Part shown: positions 5,696-14,312 of the stretch, piece by piece
Layout: each line of letters begins with the position of its first letter
How positions within the stretch are numbered: position 1 is the first letter of the stretch
From: Deltaproteobacteria bacterium
GTDB taxonomy: Bacteria; Desulfobacterota; Binatia; UBA9968; JAJDTQ01
Length of the DNA stretch: 33,245 nucleotides
Direction of reading: 5' to 3'
Assembly: GCA_028821115.1 (NCBI GenBank)
Contig: JAPPHF010000062.1
Location: 1-33,245, forward strand
Translations under genes and position numbers: made by a program
The notes under the pieces: model-generated
Databases searched by the model: none
Told to the model about the DNA's origin: nothing
What the model saw: the letters and a program-made list of their open reading frames with translations, nothing else

Positions 5696-6419
5696 CCAGA
5701 GCTACTTCGCGTTTGAGGCGCGTCACCTCCGTCTCGGTCAGCGGACGTATTTCGCCGCGGGCCAGATGACCGAGGGCGATGGGGCCGAAGCGGCTTCTGA
5801 CGAGGCGTTCCACCGTGTGTCCCAGGGCCTCCACCATCCGGCGGATCTCCCGATAGCGGCCTTCGCGGAGCTCGACCTCGAGCCATACCTTCTGTTTCAA
5901 TCGCCGCAACACCTTCACCTCCGCCGGCGCGGTAGCGCCGTCCTCCAGGCTCACTCCCCGGCGCAGCCGCTCCAGTTGTGCTTCCGAAGGCATCCCGCTC
6001 AACTTGACCTCGTAGGTCTTGCGGACCCCGTACCGGGGGTGCGTCAGGCGGTAGGCCAGATCGCCGTCGTTGGTGAGGAGCAACAGGCCGGAGGTACCGT
6101 AGTCCAGCCGTCCCGCCGGAACGACGCCGGACGGATGGCGCCCGGCACGCAGGTAGTCGGCCACCGCCGGTCGCCCTTCGGTGTCGCGCATGGTCGTAAT
6201 GACGCCGGCGGGCTTGTGGAACGCGAGATAGACCCGGGACGCCACGGGCCGGAGCGCCCGGCCGTCCACCCGGATGGTGTCGCATTCGGGGTCCGCGCGG
6301 GTTCCCATCTCGAGGACGCGGCGTCCGTTCACCGTGACGCGGCCTTCGAGTATCCATTGCTCGGCCTGGCGCCGGGAAGCGAGGCCTGCGTGCGCAATGA
6401 TCCTTTGAAGCCGTTCCAT
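5682..6419 (-). CDS. rluB: 23S rRNA pseudouridine synthase, RluB type
   Basis: The enzyme isomerises a uridine of 23S rRNA to pseudouridine. It has 245 residues. An S4 RNA-binding domain occupies about 1-60 (RIIAHAGLASRRQAEQWI, GRVTVNG). The RsuA/RluB-type catalytic domain follows with GRLDYGTSGLLLLTNDG, in which D106 is the catalytic aspartate, and EGRYREIRRM near the C-terminus. RsuA/RluE/RluF relatives share this layout; the scpA-scpB neighbourhood favours RluB. The start is the first ATG after scpB, 40 nt downstream, although its Shine-Dalgarno sequence is weak. An in-frame start inside the scpB end exists (6494) but adds a tail that is unlike the family. The stop codon lies in a dispersed repeat, so the C-terminus may have been altered by a repeat insertion. 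Confidence 0.92.
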   Translation of the reverse strand: MERLQRIIAHAGLASRRQAEQWILEGRVTVNGRRVLEMGTRADPECDTIRVDGRALRPVASRVYLAFHKPAGVITTMRDTEGRPAVADYLRAGRHPSGVVPAGRLDYGTSGLLLLTNDGDLAYRLTHPRYGVRKTYEVKLSGMPSEAQLERLRRGVSLEDGATAPAEVKVLRRLKQKVWLEVELREGRYREIRRMVEALGHTVERLVRSRFGPIALGHLARGEIRPLTETEVTRLKREVALDGRV

Positions 6420-6459
6420 ACCGAGTGCCGCTCTGCCGATCCGACCTCCGCCGCCGTGA

Positions 6460-7083
6460 TCACTCGGGGTTCTCTTGACTGTCCGCGGCCTCACCCTCGT
6501 CCGGAGCGGCCTCCGGACCGGCCTTGCCCTGGACCTCGGCGCCGGGCTCCGGCAACGACTGCGTCAGCTCCTCCATCTCCTGCAGGGTCGGCAGGCTCTT
6601 CAGGTCCTTGAGGTTGAACGCCTCGAGGAACTCGCCGGTGGTGCCGTACAGGAAGGGTTTGCCGGCCACGTCCTTCCGGGCCACGATCCGAATCATGCGC
6701 CGCTCCAGCAGCGTGGACACGACCCCGTCCACGTTCACCCCGCGGATCTCCTCGATCTCGGCCCGGGTCACGGGCTGGCGGTACGCGATGATGGCGAGGG
6801 TTTCCAGAGTCGCCCGGCTCATGCGCGCGGGCTTCACGGCCGTCAGCCGGCGCACGAACTCCGCGTGCTCGCTGGGCGTCCGCAACTGATAGCCGTTGGC
6901 CACCTCCGCCAGGCGGAGGCCCCTTCCCGCCTCCTCGTACTCCCGCCGCAACTCCCCGAGAGCGTCGGTGACCGCCTTGCGCGGAATCTCTCCCACGGCA
7001 TCCCTCAAACGGTCCGCGGACACGGGGCCGTCCGCCGCCAAGAGGAGGCTTTCGAGGATCGCCTTGAGCCGCTCACTCTCCAT
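6460..7083 (-). CDS. scpB: Segregation and condensation protein B
   Basis: ScpB dimerises and binds ScpA and, through it, SMC to form the bacterial condensin on the chromosome. The protein has 207 residues: two winged-helix domains (LKAILESLLLAADGPVS, and LETLAIIAYRQPVTRAEIEEIRGVNVDGVV) and an acidic, glutamate/proline-rich tail after about 170 that is likely disordered. ATG 7083 is chosen because GGAGG lies about 6 nt upstream; the frame also has a GTG at 7089. It overlaps the end of scpA by 11 nt, implying coupled translation. No smc gene is in this window. Confidence 0.95.
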   Translation of the reverse strand: MESERLKAILESLLLAADGPVSADRLRDAVGEIPRKAVTDALGELRREYEEAGRGLRLAEVANGYQLRTPSEHAEFVRRLTAVKPARMSRATLETLAIIAYRQPVTRAEIEEIRGVNVDGVVSTLLERRMIRIVARKDVAGKPFLYGTTGEFLEAFNLKDLKSLPTLQEMEELTQSLPEPGAEVQGKAGPEAAPDEGEAADSQENPE

Positions 7084-7840
7084 ACCCACCCTCCGGCGAA
7101 TCCGCCGTCATGGCCGCGTTGGCCTCGGACAGCGACAGCATCGGTTCCATGACGATGGGCCCCAGCCGTTCCTTCTGGAACACGTGCACCGCGCGGATGC
7201 GGATGAGCTCCAGCAGTGCCAGGAAGGTCACCACGACGTCCATCCTGGAACCCGCGGCGTCGAACAGCTCGTGGAACAGCACCGACGAGGCGCGGTGCAG
7301 CTCGTCGAGGATGTAGGTCATGCGTTCGCGCACGGACACCGTTTCCTGCACCACCGTATGCACGGACGGGCCCGGGAACCTTTCGAGCACCCGCTGCAGC
7401 GCCGACATCAGATCGAACACCGAGAGCTGCTCGAAGCTCACCTCGGTGGTCCGCTCGAGCCGGCCCTGGCGGACGAACACGTCCCGGTTGAGGAGCTCCC
7501 GCTCCTCGAGCTCCCGAGCCGCGTTCTTGAAGCGTTCGTACTCCAGCAGGCGGCGGATCAGCTCTTCGCGGGTGTCGCCGCCCTCCTCGTCGTCGTCCTC
7601 GTCCTCTTCGTCGGGAGGCAGCAGCGTCTTCGACTTGATGTGGAGCAGGGTCGCGGCCATGACGAGGTATTCTCCGGAAACGTCGAGGTTGAGGCCCTGC
7701 ATCAACTCCAGCGCTTCCAGGTACTGCTCCGTGATGGTGGCGATGGGGATGTCGACAATGCTGAGCTCGTTCTTCTTGATGAGATGGAGCAGCAGGTCCA
7801 ACGGACCTTCGTAGATCTCGAGTTGAACATGCACCGTCAT
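7073..7840 (-). CDS. scpA: Segregation and condensation protein A
   Basis: ScpA is the kleisin of the SMC-ScpAB complex and bridges the SMC heads. The protein has 255 residues. The N-terminal signature LEIYEGPLDLLLHLIKKNELSI at about 7-28 is diagnostic, as is LVMAATLLHIKSKTLLP. An acidic linker (DEEDEDDDEEGGD) follows near residue 80. The C-terminal winged helix has VVVTFLALLELIRIRAV. The gene starts 7 nt after the trpS stop and overlaps scpB at the other end, so trpS-scpA-scpB are probably one transcript. Confidence 0.96.
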   Translation of the reverse strand: MTVHVQLEIYEGPLDLLLHLIKKNELSIVDIPIATITEQYLEALELMQGLNLDVSGEYLVMAATLLHIKSKTLLPPDEEDEDDDEEGGDTREELIRRLLEYERFKNAARELEERELLNRDVFVRQGRLERTTEVSFEQLSVFDLMSALQRVLERFPGPSVHTVVQETVSVRERMTYILDELHRASSVLFHELFDAAGSRMDVVVTFLALLELIRIRAVHVFQKERLGPIVMEPMLSLSEANAAMTADSPEGGYGE

Positions 7841-7847
7841 GGTGGGA

Positions 7848-8825
7848 CTACAGGGTCAGCGCCGAACGGACCTCGCTCATGGTCGCCTCGGCCTGCTCCC
7901 CGGCGACACGGTTGCCCTCGGCGATGACGTCCCGGATGTCGTCCGGCCGGTTGTCGTAGTAGGCTTTCTTCTCCCGGAAAGGCGCGAGGTCCTCGACGAC
8001 GTGCCGGATCATCACCTTCTTGCAGTCCAGGCAACCGATGCCGGCGCTCCGGCATCCTTCCGAGACCTCCTGGATCTCTTCCGGGGTGCAGTAGATCTTG
8101 TGCAGGTTGAAGGCGGGGCACTTCTCCGGCTCGCCGGGGTCGGTCCTGCGGGCGCGCGCCGTATCCGTCACCATGCGGCTCAGCTTGCGGTCGATGGTCT
8201 CCGGCGAGTCCGACAGCAGCACGGAGTTGCCGTAGCTCTTGCTCATCTTGCGTCCGTCGAGGCCAGGCAACCGCTGGGTCTCCGTGAGCAGCACCTCGGG
8301 TTCGGGGAACACCGGACCGTAGAAGCTGTTGAAGCGCCGGACGATCTCCCGTGTGAGTTCCACGTGGGGCGCCTGGTCCACCCCCACGGGCACCCGGTGA
8401 GCCTTGTACATGATGATGTCCGCCGCCTGCAGGACCGGATAGCCGAGAAAGCCGTAGGTCGACAGGTCGCGCTCCTTGAGTTCCTGCACCTGCTCCTTGT
8501 AGGTCGGGTTCCTTTCCAGCCAGGAAACCGGCGTCAGCATGGACAACAGCAGGTGAAGCTCGGCGTGTTCCTTGATGTCCGATTGCCGGAAGATCGTACA
8601 CCTCTCCGGGTCGAGGCCGACGCTGAGCCACTCCGCCACCATGGCTCCGGTACCGTCCGAAATGCCGTCCGGGGACTGGTAGTCCGTAGTCAGCGCATGC
8701 CAGTCGGCGACGAAGAAAAAACAGCGGTAGTCGTCCTGCAGGCCGACCCAATTGAGCAGGGCCCCGTGGAGATGGCCCAGGTGAAGAAGTCCCGTGGGGC
8801 GCGCCCCGCTTACGATCGTATCCAT
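7848..8825 (-). CDS. trpS: Tryptophanyl-tRNA synthetase with Cys4 motif
   Basis: This class I synthetase charges tRNA-Trp with tryptophan in the cytoplasm. It has 325 residues, the family norm. The HIGH-type motif HLGH is at 15-18 and KMSKS at about 193-197. In the C-terminal half are C-P-A-F...C, then EGC-RSAGIG-C-LD-C, a C-x21-C-x6-C-x2-C arrangement (with one extra Cys inside the first spacer). This closely resembles the cysteine set that binds a [4Fe-4S] cluster in Thermotoga maritima TrpRS, so a cluster-bearing enzyme is inferred. The gene lies 9 nt after the site-2 protease gene and 7 nt before scpA. Confidence 0.97.
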   Translation of the reverse strand: MDTIVSGARPTGLLHLGHLHGALLNWVGLQDDYRCFFFVADWHALTTDYQSPDGISDGTGAMVAEWLSVGLDPERCTIFRQSDIKEHAELHLLLSMLTPVSWLERNPTYKEQVQELKERDLSTYGFLGYPVLQAADIIMYKAHRVPVGVDQAPHVELTREIVRRFNSFYGPVFPEPEVLLTETQRLPGLDGRKMSKSYGNSVLLSDSPETIDRKLSRMVTDTARARRTDPGEPEKCPAFNLHKIYCTPEEIQEVSEGCRSAGIGCLDCKKVMIRHVVEDLAPFREKKAYYDNRPDDIRDVIAEGNRVAGEQAEATMSEVRSALTL

Positions 8826-8834
8826 GGCATCAAC

Positions 8835-9491
8835 TTACACGACTCCGACCAGGACGGCCAGAAACCAGATCACGAAGTCCATGATCGGCACCAGCGTGTA
8901 GGTCAGCGCCCCGGTCATCAGCAGCGCGACGACGATGATGAGGCCGAAGGGCTCGATGCGGGCCACCTGCATGGCCTGGGGCTCGGGCAGGAGGCCCACC
9001 AGCACCCGGCCCCCGTCGAGCGGCGGCACCGGAAAGATGTTGAACACCGCCAGCATGACGTTGATCCGAACGCTGGTGAGGCACATGTACCACAGGTAGG
9101 AGGACACCGAGCCGGCCGCGACGCCGCCGCCCATGATGATGAACTTCACCAGCAACAGGCTCAGGACGGCCAGGATGATGTTGGCGCCGGGCCCCGCCAG
9201 CGCCACCTTGATCATGTCGCGCCTGGGATCCTTCAGGTTGTCGTAGTCCACGGGAACGGGCTTGGCATAGCCGAATACCGGCCCGCCGGCCCAGATGAGC
9301 AGAGCCGGCAGCAGCACGGTGCCGACGATGTCGATATGCGAGAACGGGTTCAGGGTCAGCCGGCCCATAATGGCAGCCGTTGGATCGCCCAGCCGATAGG
9401 CCACCCACCCGTGCGCCACTTCGTGAAAGACGATGGCCACGAGCACCGGGAATGCCCAAATCGACAGTTGCCACAGGAACTCTTGGGCCAT
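8835..9491 (-). CDS. Site-2 protease family (M50) membrane metalloprotease
   Basis: This is a small integral-membrane zinc protease of the M50 family. Its substrates are unknown; relatives cleave membrane-bound regulators. It has 218 residues with five or six hydrophobic segments. HEVAH at 23-27 supplies two zinc ligands and the catalytic glutamate, and N-x-F-P-V-P-P-L-D-G-G at 151-161 supplies the third ligand. It lacks the PDZ domain of RseP, so it belongs to the short group often found beside trpS-scpA in Deltaproteobacteria. ATG 9491 begins the usual short first segment, although the Shine-Dalgarno sequence is weak. Confidence 0.92.
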   Translation of the reverse strand: MAQEFLWQLSIWAFPVLVAIVFHEVAHGWVAYRLGDPTAAIMGRLTLNPFSHIDIVGTVLLPALLIWAGGPVFGYAKPVPVDYDNLKDPRRDMIKVALAGPGANIILAVLSLLLVKFIIMGGGVAAGSVSSYLWYMCLTSVRINVMLAVFNIFPVPPLDGGRVLVGLLPEPQAMQVARIEPFGLIIVVALLMTGALTYTLVPIMDFVIWFLAVLVGVV

Positions 9492-9535
9492 TGCACATTC
9501 TTAAGTGACGGGTTGCGAAAACACAACGCCGCCTC

Positions 9536-10453
9536 TCAACCCTTGCCGCCCGGGGTTTCCCGCGGATGGAACTGCTGGTGGACCTTCTTGATGCGGCTCC
9601 GGCTCACGTGCGTGTAGATCTGGGTGGTGGCGATGTCCGAGTGCCCGAGCATCGACTGCACCGCGCGCAGGTCGGCGCCTCCCTCCAGCAGGTGGGTGGC
9701 GAAGGAATGGCGCAGCGTATGGGGCGTCACCCGGTGCTGCAGGCCGGCCCGGCGGGCGTATCCGCGCAGCAGCTTCCAGAAGCCCTGGCGCGTGAGGGGC
9801 CTGCCGGAGCGCGTGAGGAACACGTAGTCACTGTAACCACCGCGCAGGAAGAACGGGCGCACGTCGCGCAGGTAGCGGTTCAGGCACTCGTACGCAAAGT
9901 GGCCGAAGGGGACCTGCCGCACCTTGGCTCCCTTGCCCTTGATGGTCAGATAGTTGCCTTCCATGCTGACCTGCCGCAGCGTCAGGGAGACCAGCTCCGA
10001 AACCCGCAGTCCGCTACCGTAGAGCAGCTCCAGCATGGCGCGGTCCCGCGCTCCCAGGGGTTTGGCCTCGTCGGGCTGGTCCAGCAGGATTCGCATGTCC
10101 GTGCTGCCGAGGGTTTCGGGCAGCCGTCCCGAAGCGCCCCGGGACGAGAACTCGGGCACGGGATCGCTGGAGATCATCTCCTCCTTGAGGAGAAAACGAT
10201 AGAACCGGCGCATGCTGCCCAGCAGGCGCGCCGCCGAGCGCTCGCTGAGACGCTGTTCCCTGAGGGCGGCGATGTACGCCCGCAGGTCGGACGCGGCGGC
10301 ATCGCCCCAGGCGCGCACGCCGCGGGCCGAGAGGAACTCGGCCAGCCGGTTCAGATCGCGGCTGTACGCCTCCAGCGTGTTGGCCCGCAACCCCCGCTCC
10401 ACGGCCAACATCTCGATGAAGAGGTCAACCGGCCGCGTCAGCTCGTCCGTCAT
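9536..10453 (-). CDS. xerD: Site-specific tyrosine recombinase XerD
   Basis: XerD resolves chromosome dimers at dif together with XerC during cell division. The protein has 305 residues. The N-terminal SAM-like DNA-binding domain covers about 1-90. The catalytic domain shows R150 (GSGLRVSEL), K174 (IKGKGAK), H245-x2-R248 (HTLRHSFATH), H271 (LGHSDIATT) and nucleophile Y280 (QIYTHV). The C-terminus VHQQFHPR resembles XerD rather than XerC. The start overlaps the glnD 3' end by 29 nt, with GGGAG about 12 nt upstream. Nothing suggests an integron or phage integrase: the gene sits in a conserved housekeeping order. Confidence 0.94.
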   Translation of the reverse strand: MTDELTRPVDLFIEMLAVERGLRANTLEAYSRDLNRLAEFLSARGVRAWGDAAASDLRAYIAALREQRLSERSAARLLGSMRRFYRFLLKEEMISSDPVPEFSSRGASGRLPETLGSTDMRILLDQPDEAKPLGARDRAMLELLYGSGLRVSELVSLTLRQVSMEGNYLTIKGKGAKVRQVPFGHFAYECLNRYLRDVRPFFLRGGYSDYVFLTRSGRPLTRQGFWKLLRGYARRAGLQHRVTPHTLRHSFATHLLEGGADLRAVQSMLGHSDIATTQIYTHVSRSRIKKVHQQFHPRETPGGKG

Positions 10454-13172
10454 CGTCTGGAATCAGCTCCCGGTGGAGGGCGTCGCTCAAGGCCTGCAGG
10501 CGCCCCTCGTCAAGGATCTTCCCGCCTTCTCCGTCGGCAACGTAGAAGACGTCGGCCACCTGGTCGACGTCGGTGGAAATCTTGGCCAGGTGAATGGCGA
10601 AGCCGAGCGTCGAGAGCAGATAGGTGATGGTGAAGAGAACCCCTGGGCGATCCTGCGTGTACACCTCGACGATGGTGAAATCATCCGACGCTGCATTGTC
10701 CCAGCGGACATGGGTGGGAACCCTCACCGCGGGCCTGTGCGACCACGAAGGCCGCGACCGCCCCACCAGGCCGGCGACGTCCACCTTTCCCTTCAGGACC
10801 CTTTCCAGGGACAGCTCCATGCGGGACCATTTCCCCGAGTCCATGACCACCTCGGCCCTGCCCTGATGCGAGATGCGGAAGACGTCGAGAATGAGCCCGT
10901 CCCGGCGGGTGTTGATGCGCGCGCTCAGCACGTTGAGTTCCATGGCGGCAAAGACGCCGGCGATGGACGCGAACAGACCGGGCTGGTCGTGGGCGCAGAT
11001 GGCGACCTCGCTGTGGCCGTGCTCCGGATGATGGAACACCGCCGCCAGGAACGGCTCGTCTCGGAGGCGCCGCAGCAGCCGGTAGTGGAAGCGCATGTCC
11101 TCCTCCGGAGTGGTGAGGAAGTAGCGCCTGGGCATGGCCTCGACGAAGTCCCGCCACACCTCGTCGGCAGGATGCTCGGCGCCGAGATCGGCCATGACCC
11201 GCTCCTGTATGCGCCGCACCTTCAGGTCGCGATCCGGTCTGGCGTACTCTCCCTTCTCGCGTTCTTCCAGGACGTCGTGGGTATGGTTGAACAGCTCCTC
11301 CAGCAGCGACGCCTTCCAGTTGTTCCAGACATCGGGCCCCACCGCCTTCATGTCCGAATACGTCAGCACGTAGAGGGCCTTGAGATTCTCCGCCGTGCTC
11401 ATGGTATCCGCCAGGTCCAGCACGGTCTTCTCGTCCTGGATGTCACGGCGAAAGGCGGTGCCGGTGAGCAACAGGTGATGGAGCACGAGAAAAGCCAGCA
11501 GCTCCTGCTGATCGACGTTGAGACCCATGCGCTCGGCGACCCGCAGGGCCATGACGCGCCCCAGTTCCGAGTGGCCGCCGCCCTGGCCCTTGCCGATATC
11601 GTGGAACAGGATGCCCAGGATCAGGATCTCCGGCCTTTCGACCTCCCGGGCAAGCTGTGACAGGCGCGGCAGCGAATCCTCGAACTCCCCCGACCGCAGG
11701 CGCTCGAACTCCTTGACCGCCCGCATCAGGTGCTGGTCCACGGTGTAGATGTGGTAGAGGTCATGCAGCGCCATGCAGCGCACCCGGCCGAATTCCGGGA
11801 TCAGGGCATCCAGGACCCCGGTGCGGTGCATCTCCAGCAGGGTTTCGTAGATCCAGTCGTTGCCGCGCAGAATGTCGAGGAACCTGCGGTTGGCCCCGGC
11901 CGATGCCGAAAGCTCCCCTTCCATGCCCCCCACCCACGCCCTGACCATCTCCCGGGAGTCCTGTCCCAGGTTCAAACGATACCTTTGCAGCTCCACGAAG
12001 AGATCGAGCAGGTCCTCGGGAGGCCGGCGCCCGCCGTTGACGGGCGTTACCGCAAGCATCCGCTCCGTAATCCGCACGCCGGGACGCAGTTCACGCCCGG
12101 GCCGCGGCCCGCGGCGCTGCGCGGGATCGTGATCCACCGCGCGGTGGATCACCAGCGACGACAGCCGGCTGACCTCCTCCGCGTGCAGGTAGTACGACCG
12201 CATGAAGGTCTCGACCTCGCTCAACCGCTCCTCCCCGTCGAAACCCAACCCCTGCGCCGCCTGCTCCTGGGACTCGAAGGTCAGCCGGTCCTGATGCCGG
12301 CCGGCCTGGAAATGGAGCTCGTTGCGGGTGCGCCAGAGGAAGTCCCGCCCTCGTTCCAGAGCGTCGGCATCGTCTTGCTCCAGAAGGCCCGTACGGGGCA
12401 GGTCCTGGATCTCCACGACGCCGCTCTTTGCCCGCGCGATCCACATGGCCGTGTGGATGTCGCGGAGGCCCCCCTGCCCTTCCTTGATGTCGGGCTCCAG
12501 CAGGAAGACCGACTCGCCGTGGCGCTGATGGCGCTGATCGCGTTCGCTGATCTTGGTGCCGACGAAGCGGTCGGCGCCGCCCCCTCGGAACTGCCTCCAG
12601 AACACCCGCTCCAGGTCCCGATACAGCTCCTCGTCGCCGCAAATGAGACGCGCGTCCACCAGCGCGGTCTGGATCACCTGGTCGCGCCGGGCATGGCGTG
12701 CGCACTCGGTCACCGTGCGGGTCGCATGACCCACGGTCAACCCGGCGTCCCACAAGGGATAGAGGATCCTGTGGGTGACGAACTCCACGTAGGACGCCGC
12801 CCGCCAGCCATACAGGAACAGGATGTCGATGTCCGAGTAGGGATTCAGCTCGCCGCGGCCGTACCCGCCCTGGGCCACCACCGCGCAGCGTCCCTTCGGA
12901 GGCGCGGCCCCGTCTTCCTCCGCGGTCTCGAACAGGCGCCCCAAGAGGCAATCGATCATCTCACCGTATGCCCGCACCACCTCCGCGCCCGACGCACCCG
13001 AGCGATGGGATCGAAGCAGCCGCTCGCGCCCCTGGTCGATGTACGTCCGGACGCCCTCTCCCGGATTCGCGCCCCGGACGTGCTCGTCCGCGAGCGTCCG
13101 CCAGGGCGTGTTCCCTCCGGCACCGCGTGCCGCACCGTGCATGTCTCCGCCTCCCCCCACGGCTGTCGTCAT
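10425..13172 (-). CDS. glnD: Bifunctional PII uridylyltransferase/uridylyl-removing enzyme
   Basis: GlnD senses glutamine and adds UMP to, or removes it from, PII signalling proteins, so controlling nitrogen assimilation. The protein has 915 residues, full length. The nucleotidyltransferase motif GGYGRGELNPYSDIDILF is near 103-120. The HD hydrolase domain has LFHDIGKG near 517-525. Two ACT domains at the C-terminus (DQPGLFASIAGVFA near 727; DRPGVLFTITYLLS near 845) bind the effector. The start codon shares its A with the TAA of the upstream amidase gene (TAATG), and GAGGGG lies about 9 nt before it. The first 35 or so residues are glycine-rich and poorly conserved, so an internal start is possible. 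No glnB or glnK is in the window. Confidence 0.96.
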   Translation of the reverse strand: MTTAVGGGGDMHGAARGAGGNTPWRTLADEHVRGANPGEGVRTYIDQGRERLLRSHRSGASGAEVVRAYGEMIDCLLGRLFETAEEDGAAPPKGRCAVVAQGGYGRGELNPYSDIDILFLYGWRAASYVEFVTHRILYPLWDAGLTVGHATRTVTECARHARRDQVIQTALVDARLICGDEELYRDLERVFWRQFRGGGADRFVGTKISERDQRHQRHGESVFLLEPDIKEGQGGLRDIHTAMWIARAKSGVVEIQDLPRTGLLEQDDADALERGRDFLWRTRNELHFQAGRHQDRLTFESQEQAAQGLGFDGEERLSEVETFMRSYYLHAEEVSRLSSLVIHRAVDHDPAQRRGPRPGRELRPGVRITERMLAVTPVNGGRRPPEDLLDLFVELQRYRLNLGQDSREMVRAWVGGMEGELSASAGANRRFLDILRGNDWIYETLLEMHRTGVLDALIPEFGRVRCMALHDLYHIYTVDQHLMRAVKEFERLRSGEFEDSLPRLSQLAREVERPEILILGILFHDIGKGQGGGHSELGRVMALRVAERMGLNVDQQELLAFLVLHHLLLTGTAFRRDIQDEKTVLDLADTMSTAENLKALYVLTYSDMKAVGPDVWNNWKASLLEELFNHTHDVLEEREKGEYARPDRDLKVRRIQERVMADLGAEHPADEVWRDFVEAMPRRYFLTTPEEDMRFHYRLLRRLRDEPFLAAVFHHPEHGHSEVAICAHDQPGLFASIAGVFAAMELNVLSARINTRRDGLILDVFRISHQGRAEVVMDSGKWSRMELSLERVLKGKVDVAGLVGRSRPSWSHRPAVRVPTHVRWDNAASDDFTIVEVYTQDRPGVLFTITYLLSTLGFAIHLAKISTDVDQVADVFYVADGEGGKILDEGRLQALSDALHRELIPDDDGRADAAG

Positions 13173-14290
13173 TATGGATTACCCCTCTTCCGCAGCACGT
13201 CCGCGTAGTTCTTGATGCCGCGGTACAGGCCCTCGACGATGGCCTCCTGGAACTCGGCGCGTTGCAGCGCCCGCGCCTCGCGGCGATTGCTGACGAAAAA
13301 CAGCTCCGCCAGCGCCGACGGCATGCGCGCTCCCACCAGCACGTAGAACAACCCCTTCTTCACCCCCAGGTCCTTGGCGCGCGGATAGTGCGGCCGGGTC
13401 CTCTTCACCAGCGACGACTGGAGGTGGCTCGCCAGGCTGATGGAATCCGACAGGTACACGTTCAGCTTGAGGTCGCTCAGCATGATTTGCAAGTCCGTGA
13501 GGTTCCTGCGCGCGGTGCCGTTCTCCCTCGCGGCAAGCTTCATGGTGGCTTCATCCGTGGTCTTGTCCAGGTAGTAGGTCTCCAGGCCGCCGGCCCTGCG
13601 ATTGTGGCTGGCGTTGGCGTGAAGGGAAAGGAAAAGATCAGCCCGCTCCGCGTTGGCCATGGCCGTGCGTGCCTTGAGGGGAATGAACACGTCGGCGTTC
13701 CTGGTGAGAACCACATCCATTCCCATGCGACGGCGGAGCTTCGGCGCCAGCTTCTTGGCCACGCGAAGCACCACGTCCTTCTCCTTGAGCCCGCCCGCGC
13801 CGATGGCTCCGGGATCCCTCCCGCCATGGCCCGGGTCCAGCACGATCCTGCGGACCGCCAACTGCCGGCCCGCCGCCGACCCGCTCTTCCGCTCCACGTC
13901 CACCAGCAGCCGGTGGGGGTTTGACAGCAGCGCCGCGTCGTGGCTGCCGGGTCGCTTGAGGTCGAGCACCACCCGCACCACGTCCGCCTTGTACTGACTC
14001 AGCCGAACCCGGCGAACCAGCGAATCGCCGACCTGGACCTGCCGCCCGGCCTTCAGGCGAGCTCCCGCAAGATCCAGGTAGATGCGCGGCGGCAGGCGCT
14101 TTCGGGGAACCGCCGCCAGGGTCCGTATCGTGTACTTGACCGGCCCGGACAAGTCGAGGATCACTCGCGTGTAGTTGGATGACGAGAGGTGTCGCACGCC
14201 CGTGAGCGACGACTTCGGCACCACGGCGTCGACCTCGAACGCCGTGCCCGCAGCGCACAACACAAGCAACACCGCCAGTAGACGCGCCAA
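13172..14290 (-). CDS. N-acetylmuramoyl-L-alanine amidase (AMIN + Amidase_3)
   Basis: This zinc amidase is exported to the periplasm, where it cuts the bond between muramic acid and the stem peptide, chiefly for septum splitting. It has 372 residues. A signal peptide covers about 1-17, then an AMIN targeting domain with two repeats (TRVILDLSGPVKYTI; VVRVVLDLKRPG). The Amidase_3 domain begins with LDPGHGGRDPGA (H155), followed by E170 in GLKEKDVV and H224 in SLHANAS as zinc ligands, and the catalytic glutamate E329 in ALAELFFVSN. This is the AmiC/AmiB layout without a LysM tail. It lies 22 nt after mutS and shares its stop base with the start of glnD. Confidence 0.93.
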   Translation of the reverse strand: MARLLAVLLVLCAAGTAFEVDAVVPKSSLTGVRHLSSSNYTRVILDLSGPVKYTIRTLAAVPRKRLPPRIYLDLAGARLKAGRQVQVGDSLVRRVRLSQYKADVVRVVLDLKRPGSHDAALLSNPHRLLVDVERKSGSAAGRQLAVRRIVLDPGHGGRDPGAIGAGGLKEKDVVLRVAKKLAPKLRRRMGMDVVLTRNADVFIPLKARTAMANAERADLFLSLHANASHNRRAGGLETYYLDKTTDEATMKLAARENGTARRNLTDLQIMLSDLKLNVYLSDSISLASHLQSSLVKRTRPHYPRAKDLGVKKGLFYVLVGARMPSALAELFFVSNRREARALQRAEFQEAIVEGLYRGIKNYADVLRKRGNP

Positions 14291-14312
14291 TCCGCCTCCC
14301 CGTGGCTCCCGA

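Noticed and set aside
5659-6357. Extension of the secreted-protein frame across rluB
   Set aside because: The translation is low-complexity Arg/Gly/Pro and overlaps rluB in the same direction but another frame; the ATG at 5658 has a ribosome site and signal peptide.
9536-10453. Tyrosine recombinase as a sign of a phage or genomic island
   Set aside because: Sequence and C-terminus match XerD, and the gene lies in a conserved housekeeping order with no att-like repeats or phage genes.
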